Assembly: GCA_903813345.2 (NCBI GenBank)
Contig: CAIIXF020000006.1
Location: forward strand, 8,358,989 to 8,422,988
From: Owenia fusiformis
Lineage: Eukaryota; Annelida; Polychaeta; Sabellida; Oweniidae
Direction: 5' to 3'
Length of the DNA stretch: 64,000 bases
A program made the translations under genes and the position numbers. This document shows, one piece after another, positions 1 to 13,300 of the stretch (positions are counted from its first letter, which is position 1; every line of letters starts with the position of its first letter). The notes below the pieces were generated by a model. The model ran no database searches and was not told where the DNA came from. It saw only the letters and a program-made list of their open reading frames with translations.

Positions 1-1228
1 TAGAATATTATAGCTCAAGTTAATTAGTCAAATCACTTATACTCTGCCAACCTTAAGAATGAATATCTGTGGAACTACAATTGTAATAATTAAGCCTAAT
101 AATCTTGTATTACTGGTAATAAGCAATAAATGAGGCTTAATTGGCTTAACTCCTATAGGCTTAAAACTAATCGTTGATGAGTCTGCTTCATGTATGTATT
201 AGTTGGGCATAGAAGAATAAGAAGCACATTAGACTGGCACCAAGCATCCCCAGGTAACATGCTGCCCCATGGATGCAGAATACAATAGACCAATTCAGTG
301 AGAAACACTCTAATTAGCTCCAAGCAGCATGGACAGACATCAGACTCCTTTCCTTTTAAGGTAACCAGACAGAGAAAGAAAAGCGGTGAATATCAACAAG
401 CCATCTCCAGACCAATCTACATCTCTTGCTTCACTTGCATTTAGCTACATATTGAAGTGAAGCTTCAGAAATTTTTGATAACTCAGGCCTATACAGCACT
501 TAAGTATAAATCTTACTACTAAAGTGATATATGATTTAAATGTGAACGTATTGATGAAACTATTATAACTTTACTGACTTATATAACCAATTAAAAGCTT
601 ATGCACTGATGCATCACAGAACTACGGAAATATATTATAAACACAGCTACAGCTGCATACAGCTAAACAACTACAGCTACATAGTTCAGATGTATATTTT
701 AGTAACTGACATGGACAACACATACAACTTTATATTCTAAATCAAATCTACAGTTTTGCTATTATGAGATGACTAAAATACTACATAACACATTCTAAAA
801 GCTGTACCAAATGCACACACAGACATGCCCCCATTTTCACCATATTCAAACTACTCCCAAATACATGTAATCACATAGATTCTTTTGTTTCAAATCAACT
901 GTGATTATCAGGCAAATATGGAAGGAAAAAGTTGTACAAGGCTACAAAATGTGCAACTACAGTTTACCAAAATATTATATGGAGTCCCATTTCCCTCAAA
1001 AAATGAAAGTAAAAAATGACTACTTGCATTACTTGTATTAAATAAAGCAACTGGTTGTAACTTTACAAGGCAACCCTAAATTTTGACAAAGTTATCAAGT
1101 ACTGCTCTGGTCCTGAAAAAAATCAGTTTTTTTTGTTTAGGTTATGACCAGCCTGGTCAAATTTAAGATGCCTTATTAAAATTAGAACCACACATTATTG
1201 GGTGTTAAAGTTATAAAAGAGCACTTAC
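1..1228. other. KIF21 intron 27 (partial)
   Basis: I see no exon here. The only structure is a short run of imperfect CAGCTAC units around 642-685. Confidence 0.5.
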
Positions 1229-1330
1229 ATTGTGTTAATTCTGGGGGGTCTGTCAGAATCAGAAAGTCGTAAACTTTTGCTCCGTCTAAATGGACTCGTA
1301 GTCTGATTGCTGGGTTCATTAGGTGATGTT
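1229..1330 (-). CDS. KIF21: KIF21 exon 27, basic Ser/Arg linker; last exon in window
   Basis: Encodes [20 protein letters not shown] and [14 protein letters not shown]. It is 102 bp, phase 2 on both sides, donor GTAAG, so the transcript continues past the left edge into the WD40 region. The motif [10 protein letters not shown] echoes exon 26. Confidence 0.78.
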
Positions 1331-4300
1331 CTATACAACAATAATAACAACAACCAAATAAACTCAAAGTTAATTGCATTCCCGATATGGAGATATCCCA
1401 GAAGGTTATATACAACATTGACAAGGCCTAAGCCAAGGCATTATTGGCCCTGTAAGTTAAATTATCTGATTAGGATATAAGATGTCTCTCTTGTTTGTTG
1501 AAATAAAGACTATGACTACTGGGATATCTCCAAATGGGATAAATTATAAATACAGCTGTAAATCAGATGTTAAGGCAATCAAAATGCAAACTTGTGTGTG
1601 TAAAATGCACACTGGCTTTAAGAAATCAAATATTACAACATTAAATTCTACTTTCACGAGTCAAATCATCAAATCATATTCACCACCTTAAATGAATCAT
1701 AGCTACGATGAAAAATAATGTATAGAAATATGAGTGGATCACAAGATGAACTGAACAATGTTTTAATAAAAATATTATGAAACAGAAATCTCAATAAACA
1801 TGCCTTACTACATTTTAAATCACTGCAATATAAATTAAAGGCCCAACATAAGTTGTTCAAACCTTACACAGGGCCTTTAAAAGAAATAAAGCTACAACAC
1901 TGAAATGAAAGTCTAACCTAAATGCACAAAAGGCAACATTTGATAACACATAAAGCCAGAATGCATTCTATAACACAACAGGGTGTTAAATATCTAAAAT
2001 AAAACAAAGCAGTAAAACTCCAAAACTTTACCTCTGTTAAGGTCTAAATTATCGTAATCATAAAGCTTCGCAATATTATAAAGCAATATTTTAAAAAGAT
2101 TTTCTGGAAATTTCAAAAACCTGTTCAGTGAACTTTCCTGTAGAAGTACTTCTTAAGCTTTTGACTAATGTATTTTTAAGAAGTGAGTGAAAATACATAT
2201 TCCAGTATGTCTAATGTTATTCTCACCATGTCTGTGATCTTTGTAATGTAAATGATATGCAGAACAATCAAAAGGAATTGAATCAGAATAACTCATTCAT
2301 CTTAAAAAATCAAAAATCCAGCATACTTTTGTCTGTTTTGCATCCCTTCCTGATATCTATAGTTAGACCTTGAATATTTATTAGTAGAACATGAACACCC
2401 CCCGTCCCCCAAAAATATTAACACCTCCCTCCCCCAAAAATATTTTAAAAAGGTCATGCAAATTAAGTTTTATGTACTTTTAAATAAAGTTACTACATGC
2501 AACAAGCTTAGAAGTAAATAAAGTAAACAATTATAATTGTTAATATAAATGAACTAAAATAAAAGCAAACAAAAAATCTATTCTAATTTTAAGTATTTTA
2601 TCAAAATGTTTTATTACACTACAAAGCAAAAGCATAAGAATTCAAGTCAAATAATGCAATCATGCATGAATATTCTAATGATATGCGCATAATATTATGT
2701 TAATTAGTGCTAGAGACTTACGCTGATTTGTTAATCTTGTTTTGTTTCTCCACTTTACTCATGCGGAGGCTACGACTGCGTTTGAATAGACTAGTATTGG
2801 ACTTGGGGGCGTCCCCACTGCTGTGCGGATCAGACAAATCAAAAATCATAGAAATCAACACACAAAAGACATTAAATAAGAACGTGAAATAAAAGTGTAA
2901 ATGAAACCAAAATGGTGATGAAAATAAAATGAGTGCAAATCAAATCAATGGTAAAGATTAAAAGTATTATGATCACCATACACACAATGTATATTTTAAA
3001 ATAAATTTTAAAAACATTCAAACAGTTATAACAAAACAATGACACAACCCATATAAGTACATAATAAGAAAGCATAGAACTTTCAATTTCACCCCCTGAC
3101 ATACCCCCAATTGACAATTTTTGCACAAATAAACAATATAACTTGAGACTTTAAAAGAGAAGACACCTATATGTGTAAAGCACCAACATTGAAGCATTTT
3201 GCTGGAATCCACATTTCACTGATGCAAACATATAAACAAAAAATATATTTTAGTTTATTTAACAGTAAATGATATCCGCAATCAACTTTCAACCAATCTA
3301 AAATTCTCTACAACATTCTCTACAGCTAGTGCTAATCAGAATATCTAAAATTCATAACTATTGAAGGGGTCTTTCTCATAAGTTCCTCATGCTTGTTTAC
3401 CTCATAAGGGGTCTCATTTAAAAGACAACATGCTGTTAGTATTACCATGGCCCGAATACTATTTGGTAGTCAAACCCTTTTCTAATAAGGGTATGTTAGT
3501 TGAACCCTCAACATGTCATATATACATGTATGAACCTCCATAACCTCTATTAGTCTCCAACAAACCATGATACCTCATATTCCACCTAAAGCCACCTTAG
3601 TATAGATTTATTATAACCCATGAACAAACATTTAGATCAGGGAAATTGATAGTGTGATTATGTTTGAATAAGGCTCCTTATAACAAACCCCTGGTCTTAT
3701 GTGAACTATAAATAATCTTCCAGATATTACCTATCTTATTGAATATAAATAATCTTTTTGTTAAACCATAGGCTTTGGGCTGATATAAAAGACAGCAAAA
3801 GAAAAGATATAAAAGAGTTGACTGCCCTGATTTCTTTTTACGATTACTATTCCTTCAATCACCCCAAGCCCATGTTTTATATAATTTCCAATGCTGAACT
3901 TTCCTACAAGTGAAGCAATATTTCAATTCACCTGATTGGTTCTCAAAGTCACATGGTCAAACAATCTCTCACATTCATATCTATACTCTCTCTCATACGT
4001 CCATCATGTATTGGAAGAAGTATTCAGTGGAACATAGGTGACTTACGTTGGATTTTATTTTCATTTTAAGAATTGTATGTGTACATATATCAGAAATTGA
4101 TAGATAGTTCAATTTCCTACATTTTCAAATCAGACTTTTAAATTTCCATATGTGGATTATTTCTACGGAATCAGTCACCAATTCTCCACTGCATACCTTT
4201 CCATATTTCCTACTTACACTGAGCTAGGTGTCTGAGTCTTCGTTGGCTGAATTACTGCAGGAATATTCTTCCGCCTTAGAACAGGAGAAGGTTCTGGGGT

Positions 4301-7300
4301 CTGCCTTGCTGAGAGGCGTCCACTTCCATACTGGGGGGATATCCCTCTGTCATTTTTTACTGCATTTTGGTCTTTTTGTACAGGAACACTTGTGGGCCTT
4401 GAATCATTAAAAACCAACATTTCAATGAAAGATTCTCATATTTGGAATTTTTATTTGCCAAAAGAATGATTTTCATGTTTTTCTGTATGTAGTAGGCACT
4501 TTTTATAAGACAGAATTAAGGTGCCATTCATAGTTTCTTTCACCGAACTCATTCTTTTAGCCCATAAAGTTCATGAGATTACACAACATACAAATATTTC
4601 CATAATATAGCTAGCTTAAATTAGTATTTGGTACAACAGACACAACATTCTGATAGAAAACATGCAACTTAAATAAATTAAATTATAAAATAATGTATAA
4701 TATGAAAATGATGAACAAATAAAACAATGTATATGAAGACAAACAAAATACAAACTGTGCAGTAGCCTACACCCTAACCTGGTATTTCTGGGTATATTAG
4801 AATCACTTGATACTTTTTCTAAAGTTTTAACCCTCGATGGAGGGGGCATCAGTAAACTATCGAGACTGGGTTTTTTATCAGGAAGGAGGCTGTTGGTATT
4901 CGTCTGTTTCATTTCTTCATGTTCTTCAGGCATTATGGGTAACACTGGGATTATATTTTCTTCTGATCCACCGCAAAAAAGTAGATCTTCTGTTGTGGCA
5001 GTTTTTCGTCTGGCCTGAGTGGTGAAAAAGTGATGGGCATTTATTAAAATAAGCTTTACATCTCATTGTGATGTAACACTTATAAAACAGAAAAAAATGT
5101 AAAATTCAATTAAACTAATATTTCTTTTTGAATTTCTGTCTTATTTCTTCTAGGTTTGAAAATAAAAAAGAGATTTTAAGTGGCAATTAACGCACCTTGG
5201 TCTCTCCCTTGTTTGGCCTTGCGACATTATCCAGACTACCTCGACCAATCAGCAACTCTTGCGCCTCCATCATCCTATAGGTGTCACTACCAGGCACACA
5301 TACATTAATACATGGGTCAAGGTCACGACCCCAAGTGATTGTCACATGTGAGCGAAGCAGCCACATGATGTGAGATATGTGAGGCAAACATGAGTTAGGT
5401 TGAAAATCAGTTTTCTCCAAAGGATATCAATTTCTCAATGTATGCAAGGTCCAGTTGTTTGAATCATTTGGAGATTGATGAGGTCATGCCAGGAGATGAA
5501 TGCGGGTGACATTATATGTAGTAAAGTTAGTAAACAAAGACCCAGGGTTTCAAAAATATTATCTATTATTTTGTTAAAATATCATAATAAAAATATCTTT
5601 AAATTTCTGCTAGACTCAGTGAACCATAGAAAATATACCCTAAAAGTATATCAATTATAAAAATAATTTAGTTGAACTAACATTTTGTTTTAATAACGTT
5701 CTCAAAAATTGACCATGAAAGTCTGGGTCATGTGATATGTTAGTCTGCAAGCATGCATAGCAGCAGTTTAGCAAGAAACAACATGCAGTTAGGATACATT
5801 GCTCAAAAATAAAATGTTCATGAAGAAAAAAAATATGTATAAGAACGAAGAATCGAACAACAAGTATAATGGATGGCAGTTTGATTTATACAGTGTTAGG
5901 ATTAGAAAATATCACAGATTTGTAGCTTATAGATCACCGGTAAAATATGTACAAATTATGAGTATTTATTTATATACATTGATGGTAATATTTACATATA
6001 TTTACAGGTCCATTTTTATGGTATATACAGTAGTTCATTTAAAACTCTTTAAATTGAGCATATCTGATATGTCTCCTTTAAGGCACTTGAGCAAACTGCA
6101 ATTATAGTAATGCATTAATGTATTTATGTACATATATTGTATATTAATAATTATAATATCAATACATCTGTGGTTATAATTTTAATGCATTTCTGCTGTC
6201 TTAAGCAGCATTATGGTATGATTCTGAGGTAAGTAGCATTGGTCAAATAACAAAAATTATTTTGGATTCTGACTGACTGGTTTATAACTGAACATTGTGA
6301 AAAGAGTAAAATCCAATTTGAAAACTGTGAGGTATAAACTTAATTAGTAGGTAATTAATTAAATAAGAAATATTATGAACAAAATTCAGTTTCTGAGGTA
6401 TGGGTCGCTTCATGGCAAGGTTATAATTCAATGTAAATTAAAAAAAAGATGTCTTCTACTGAAAGATTTCAGGGAATAACAAAACACTAAAGTTCCAACG
6501 CTTTGAGGTCAATTCACCTTACAATTTTGAGAAAACTAAAATTATCAAGAACCAACATTTCTTAAGAAGAGATGTAGTTGAATACAATACAATAATGTAT
6601 AAATCTAATTTAAATTATTTCTCCAAAGAGATAAAGGTGCAAATGAAAAGTAGAATAATAAAAATCTTGCGCAAAATCTCAAAATCACAATATCAATTGC
6701 ACAACATTGCACTGGGGATTCTATAAAATATTTCTATGATTCTAAACAATACTGAGCTTCTAATATATTATATATGCTACAATACACTGTCAGGATACAA
6801 AGCAATGCCCGTTATCCCAGCAGAGGCTGAAATACACATAAGCTAAAGAAAAGCAGATGCCTAGTACTATAGTGAAGTAACAAAAGTCACTACATTGCGG
6901 TGATCAAAAAATGTGTCGCATTCCATCCATGTTCGTGTTGAAAAAGAAAAAGAAAGAAAAACATGAATTAGTACAAAATATTTATTTAATAATAAAATGG
7001 ATATGTTATCTTTAATTAGGACACAGGGAGGAGATTGTATTAAGGAGGACTGCGAACACACACATATTGAGCTTATAAGTGATTTTATATTGAAATGCAT
7101 TTAAAGCGATTTGAATTGCACCAGCGGATTCATCCCCTCCAAAGATTAGCTTGCAATTCTAATGAAGAAAAAAAGAATAAGCTGAGAGGTCCATGCAGGC
7201 AATGAGTCCAAAAAGCACTTGTTGAGTAACTTGAGTAACTTGATTATCTGATAACTATTTCTGAGGTTATTTTATTTCAATATCTTATATCTTATAAGAT

Positions 7301-10300
7301 ATCATCATACTGTTGCTATGCATTTGCTTAATTGTCTATAATAGAGCACTGACTAATTTTATTGACAGATCAAGGCCCTTGGAAGGGATTGAAATTAATA
7401 TTATTATTATTTGATGAAGATTTAATCATGCAATTTATCATTCATTTTTTTAAATTACATGGCATTGATAGTGACTTTTGCCAAAGTTACAGACATTGAA
7501 GGCTGGTGGTTAGGCATATTATAGAATGTTTTGTTATTAGGCATTTAAGGGTTAATTTCTTTAACATGAAAAAGCAACATATTAAGATTGCGGGGTTTCA
7601 GGCAATTCTACTCATACATTTCAATATGATATTTCAATTTGTACATATTTTACAAGTGAAATGAGTTGGGTCAAAATATCAATTTCTAGCATAAACAAAA
7701 TTGTTTTCTGGTAAAGCCCCAAATTATTGGTCTGAATCAGATTTGTATATTACACTATTGGGTTTGTAATATTTTGTTTACTCTTTTTATCCGGTGCACT
7801 CAGTGGATGGATCTTGTTTTTTCTTTGACAATAAATGAGTGCATTTGATATTCCAGCAGACATATCAAGTAATTTGAATTTTCCTTAAAACCATATCCAA
7901 AATTGATTAATTGAAGCTGAAGGTTATCATGACTCATGCAAAATGGAGTTAAGGGTTTTAAAAAGGGGGTGGATGACAGGGTTGAAGTTTAAGCAAAAAA
8001 TGAATTAGGTTCATTGATTTAGGTGCCAGATGTTGATAAATTGACTCAACTCAAAATGAATCATTTATTCAATCAAATGCATTCAACAATATCTATACTA
8101 CTATGACAATAAATACTTCTATATATGCAGTTGCTAAGCAACAGAAAGTAAACATTGAAAATTCTATATTCAAATAACATAACTGGCAAAATGTGTCATA
8201 TCTCTCAACTAGGCAATATTTGATGGATTAAATATCATTTTAATAACAATAATAATGAACCAGTAATGAGATAGTAATTATGCAAATGGGCTAAATATGC
8301 AAATGAGCTACCTGTCAATTGGTGAGGACGATCTGGAGGTACTTGTGCTGTCAGATTCTGAAATTAACCAATATCACTGGGGGGTATCGTGATGCAACAA
8401 CACCGTGTTGTTGCATCAAGATGGCCAGACTTCCGGTGATAGATTTTCGTACGATGTTTTGTTTTCCCAATTTACACCCATTTCTAGGACGAGTTGCTCA
8501 ACAATCATACACATGCAGTTAGCACATGATCTATATTTTAAAAAACTGTCATTGGTATACATGTAGCATCATCAAGAAGCGATAAATTCGTGGTTTTAAT
8601 TCCTCACTATTGATGCAACAACACCACTCTGTTTCTTATCGATGATGCAACAACACCAATGTGCTGATGCAAAAACGCCAATATAATGTATCATTGAACA
8701 ACAAGAGAAACTCTTTTATGTTCTGTTTACAGGTGTAGGTCGGGACATGAATAAAACGCGTGAGTCAGTGGTCCATGGACGAAACGTATTTTGTTTGGTT
8801 TCTTTGTCTATATCAAAGTTAAAAGGATATACAAGGCAAACTAAATAAAGTACAGAATCCTCGGGAGGCAATCTCATTGATATTGTATCTGAAAAATAAA
8901 GATTATACATTTTCTAAATTAAATGCCCTTGATTTACCGTATGGAAATTGCTTACAAATAACTAATATAATTTTGGAAAGACAACAGATATCAGTCATTT
9001 TGTGTTGTTAGTACCTCAATTGAAATACTCAATTCTGATTGGTTGATGAGCGGGCAACAAAATGTATTGTTAGTACCTCAACTGAAATACTCGATTCTGA
9101 TTGGGTGATTAGCGGTCAAAATTATGTATTATTATATACCTCAAATGTATTCTAGATGCTCATTGGCTTATTCATGGTCACATGACATGGAATAGATGAA
9201 CAAATTCCCTGGAAAGTCCTAAATCCCTGCTTTCAGGGAAGATGAATTGTACTAATCAACAGTTAGGTCATGTGACCAGTCAATAGTACATTTTATCTTC
9301 CCCCAAATCTGAGATTATAGGAGTTGAAAGGTAAAATGCCTTTAAATGCCAATAAGAACCTGTGAACATTTGATATTGAAATGAAAAGACTTCTCAATTT
9401 TGTTTTTGTTTACAGAGTACTTATCACTTTATCAGGTATATAATAAAACAAATAGTGACTGCCACATTTTCGGGAAATAGTGTAAAAATTTTCCTCTCGG
9501 GAATATCCTGTCCACTGACTTGTTCCCTCGTCCTGCGGGAACATGTCAGTGGACAGGATATTCCCTTGAGGAAAATATTTTGCACTATTTCCCTCAATGG
9601 CAGTCACTATTTGTACACTGTTGACCGCTACTAGGTACTGTTGACCGCTACTTCTGAAAAAAGTTTCATGACGTCACAAAAAATCATGGAAGACGGACAT
9701 TTTGTAAGTGTTGATGAAAATGACTTTACTTGGCGACAAGTATAGCAAAAATACAAATAGAAACTTACGCCGTGATGTGCCAAATACAGAGTTAAGCTTC
9801 TTGCACTGTCTCCATATTTTCTAAAAAAATATTGCTAACGTGGTTCGGAGAAAAGGTTGTGAAATGAAGCCATGCCGATTGATGATCGTCGTCTATATGT
9901 GTATTATTAGTTTACTCGGACTAACAAAACAATAGTAGACCTCTCCATTCGATCAACTGTCAAAATCATATACCTCGACTGTAAACCTTGAAACTACTGT
10001 TGACCTCGACCTTCGGTCTCTGTCAACAGTATTTTTTCGGTTTACAGTCTCGGTATACAATTTTGCCGGTTGGCCTCTGGGGAGGTCAACAATTGTAAAC
10101 TGTTTTTTTTAATGTTGAAATTTTTTTAATTTTGAAAAAATAAGTTGTGTAAAAAATTACAAGTATTCGACGGTTTGGGGATTTTTGCTAAAATATGATA
10201 CCTTTACTTATCAAATATGTTCACGTGATATTCGATTATATATTCGTCCAATTATTATATTATTTGGACTAACAGAACAATTGTTAACCTCTCTTTTCGG

Positions 10301-13300
10301 TCAACTGGCAAAAGTGTCCTCGACATCTGGTCTCAGTGATCAACAGTACTTTCAACGTTTACAGTATCGGTATACAATTTTGCCAGTTGACCTCAAGAGG
10401 GGTCTACAATTGTATATTGTATATCCTTTGTTATCCCACCCAAAGTATGATGTCATATATCAAGTTGAAGAGTTGTATACGCTGCTCAGGAGTTTACGCT
10501 ATCCAGGAGTTGTACATCGTTCTCAAGAGTTGTATAGGATGAGTGTTGGTTTAATGATATTGCAGTTATACGATGCTATTATATAAAAGTTATTTACTGA
10601 GAGGGACTCAATATTGGTTTTATTTCGAGAGACAATATGATATTTCCCGAGGGCCCGGGATATCTGGGATAACTGTACCCCTATCAATTTACCTTTTTGG
10701 GCCCTAAATCTTATCACTTTTGTTTACCTTTTTACTCAGTCGGAGAGAAGGAATCCAAAGAGAGCAATAATTCTACATGTGCGTCGTGCAAGATTTCCAT
10801 TAAACGTGTAACTAAACGGCCTCTCTAATAAAGTCAATTAGACGTTTTTACACGTTGGCTCTCCAAATTGTAGGAAATAAAGAATCATGTCATATTATAT
10901 CATAGATGAAGCAATCATCCCATCAACATCAGCTCACGAATGTCACAGTTAAACTGTTTTAGTTATAATTTGATAAACAGTGGTAACGTACATCACTGGC
11001 GGATTAGGGGGGGGGGGCCTTTGGTGGGCCCAGAAAAAAAATTGGGCCCAAAAAGATTTTGGGCCAAAAAAGGCCTTCAGGCCCCAAAAAGTGGGCCTTT
11101 TTGATCATTAATGGGCCTTTTAAGGCCTTATTTTTTAATTTCAGGCCAAATTTTGAAGAAAATGGGCCTCTAAATTTCAAAATTTGGGCCCACTTTTGGG
11201 TTTTAGGGGCCCAAAATTTTTTTCCCAGCAAGCACGGACGTGTTTTTCTCTGACCTGAAATTTGGCCCCCCCCCCTTGTTGGTTCCCAGATCCGCCCCTG
11301 TACATCTACTAGTTTATCACTGTTCCACAGATGGATGACAGATAATATCATGATAATATCCAATAGCTCATCATGTTTACCGAGAACGAAAGATGTTTGT
11401 CCACCATTTTGAATGATACTAACTGGAGTCAGGGCCATCAAGCTATGGAACAGTGGTTTATGAAAATAGATTGGGTTACTAAAGCTTGCCATGTTAAAGG
11501 CGATTGAACTATGTTATAGAATAACGTCCAGTACATTATAATATGTAAAAGTATAATTTTTTGAAAATACATATAAAGGATCTTCGCCCACAGGACGTGT
11601 ATTTTGAATGCCTTGAGAAGAACGCAAATATGGGTAGGCTAATTGGTAACGGTATTGCAATAGTAGCATTTAAAAATCTGTTCCTCTCGAGATTTATGGT
11701 CTTCTGAAATTATACTATTAATTGGTGTTGCTGCAGCATTGCTCAAATCTAGAGGAGTGTTGTTGCATCTTCGGTTTGGTGTTGTTGCATCAATAGTGAG
11801 GAACTAAAACCGTGAACTTATTGCTTCTTGGTGATGGTACATGTATACTAATGACAGTTTCTTTAAATATAGATCGTTCGCTAACTGCACGTGTATGGTT
11901 ATTGAGCAACTCGTCCTAGAAATGGGTTTAATTGGGGAAACAAAATATCGTACGAAAATCTATCACCGGAAGTCTGGCCATCTTGATGCAACAACACGGT
12001 GTTGTTGCATCACGATACTCCCCAGTGAATATGTACAGTGTATTGAATAGTTTTATACAAGCCCATTTGACTCGGGTGTTATGTGTAAATTCATTATATT
12101 TTTCCAATGAGTCATATAATGTAAGATGTAATGTAATGTATAATGTAACTATACAAATACAACAACAATATTTGATTCTCTATTGATTGATGGAGTTACA
12201 TAACATTGTAAATCAAAAAACATTTTATGGTTACTAAGATGAGGATTACAGTTAAAAGCCCTTTAAGGCATTCATTAAGATGGATACACAAAAGAACATA
12301 CCTTGATCAGCACCTAGCAGAGAATCATCAAACTCTCCATGTACAGAATCAAGCACAATATGCTGTAGTAGGTCATATTGGAACTTGTTCTGAACCTCAG
12401 ATGAGGATTACAGATATCAGCCCTTTAAGGTATTCATTAAGATGGATACACAATAGAACATACCTTGATCAGCACCTAGTAGAGAATCATCAAACTCTCC
12501 ATGTACAGAATCAACCACAATATGCTGTAGTAGGTCATATTGGAACTTGTTCTGAACCTCAAAGCGATGGAGATTGGCAGAAATTTCTTTCACTTCATTC
12601 TCTTTCTGCATACATGCTAAGCCCTTAAATCATGATAAATATTCTTTAATATATAGTATTGCCAAATATTTCTGACTCTTGCTTTAAGTGGACAAATCCC
12701 TTATGGCAAGGGGTTAATTTTGTGTAAGCCCCAAATTAAATTTATGTACATATGTATGAAAATATTGTTGAACACAACAGTGTCATGAGAAAAACTCGTT
12801 TTTAGTAGATAAAGAATTATTCAAGCTCACTAAGCATGGACAATCTCGCAAAGGTACTCAAGCAAGAACCTTTTTGCATCATAAATAGATACAGGCCATA
12901 AAACGTTTACCTCACTGACACCATGAAACATTTACCTTGTTGACAGCTAGGGCCATAAAATGTTCAATTAGATATTTTGCTTCCTGAAGGTTACATTTCT
13001 CCAGTAATGGTGCAGGGTCTAAATCTTCCATGTCTCTGGATTCCTCCATTTCCATAATCTCATTCTGGCAATCTGAGATTCGATCCTGGGCATCATTGAC
13101 TTGCATCTGTAAGCTTGATATCTGCTCATCTAAAACTCTCATATCTTCAGGAGTCTGAAAGGTAGACATAAATGCTCTTTAAATATGAGATTTTTTGAAT
13201 CTGCCATGACATACAATTCACAATTCACAATTTTATTCACAATTTCTTTTCCATACCCAAGAATAAAGACATAAAAGTCTATTACAGAGTATATACTCGT

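Noticed and set aside
4228-5025. Plus-strand open frames over 4228-4410 and 4837-5025
   Set aside because: They are antisense shadows of KIF21 exons 25 and 24.
8358-8376. Longer form of KIF21 exon 22 using an acceptor further upstream
   Set aside because: Starting at the CCCCCAG nearer the MITE gives an in-frame stop; the GTTAATTTCAG acceptor keeps the frame open.
11004-11492. 162-codon minus-strand frame
   Set aside because: Most of it translates the GGGCC-rich interior of a MITE; low complexity and no family.
12302-12400. Extra KIF21 exon 21b
   Set aside because: No acceptor gives the needed phase and the first 44 bp of the exon are absent; treated as a partial duplicate.
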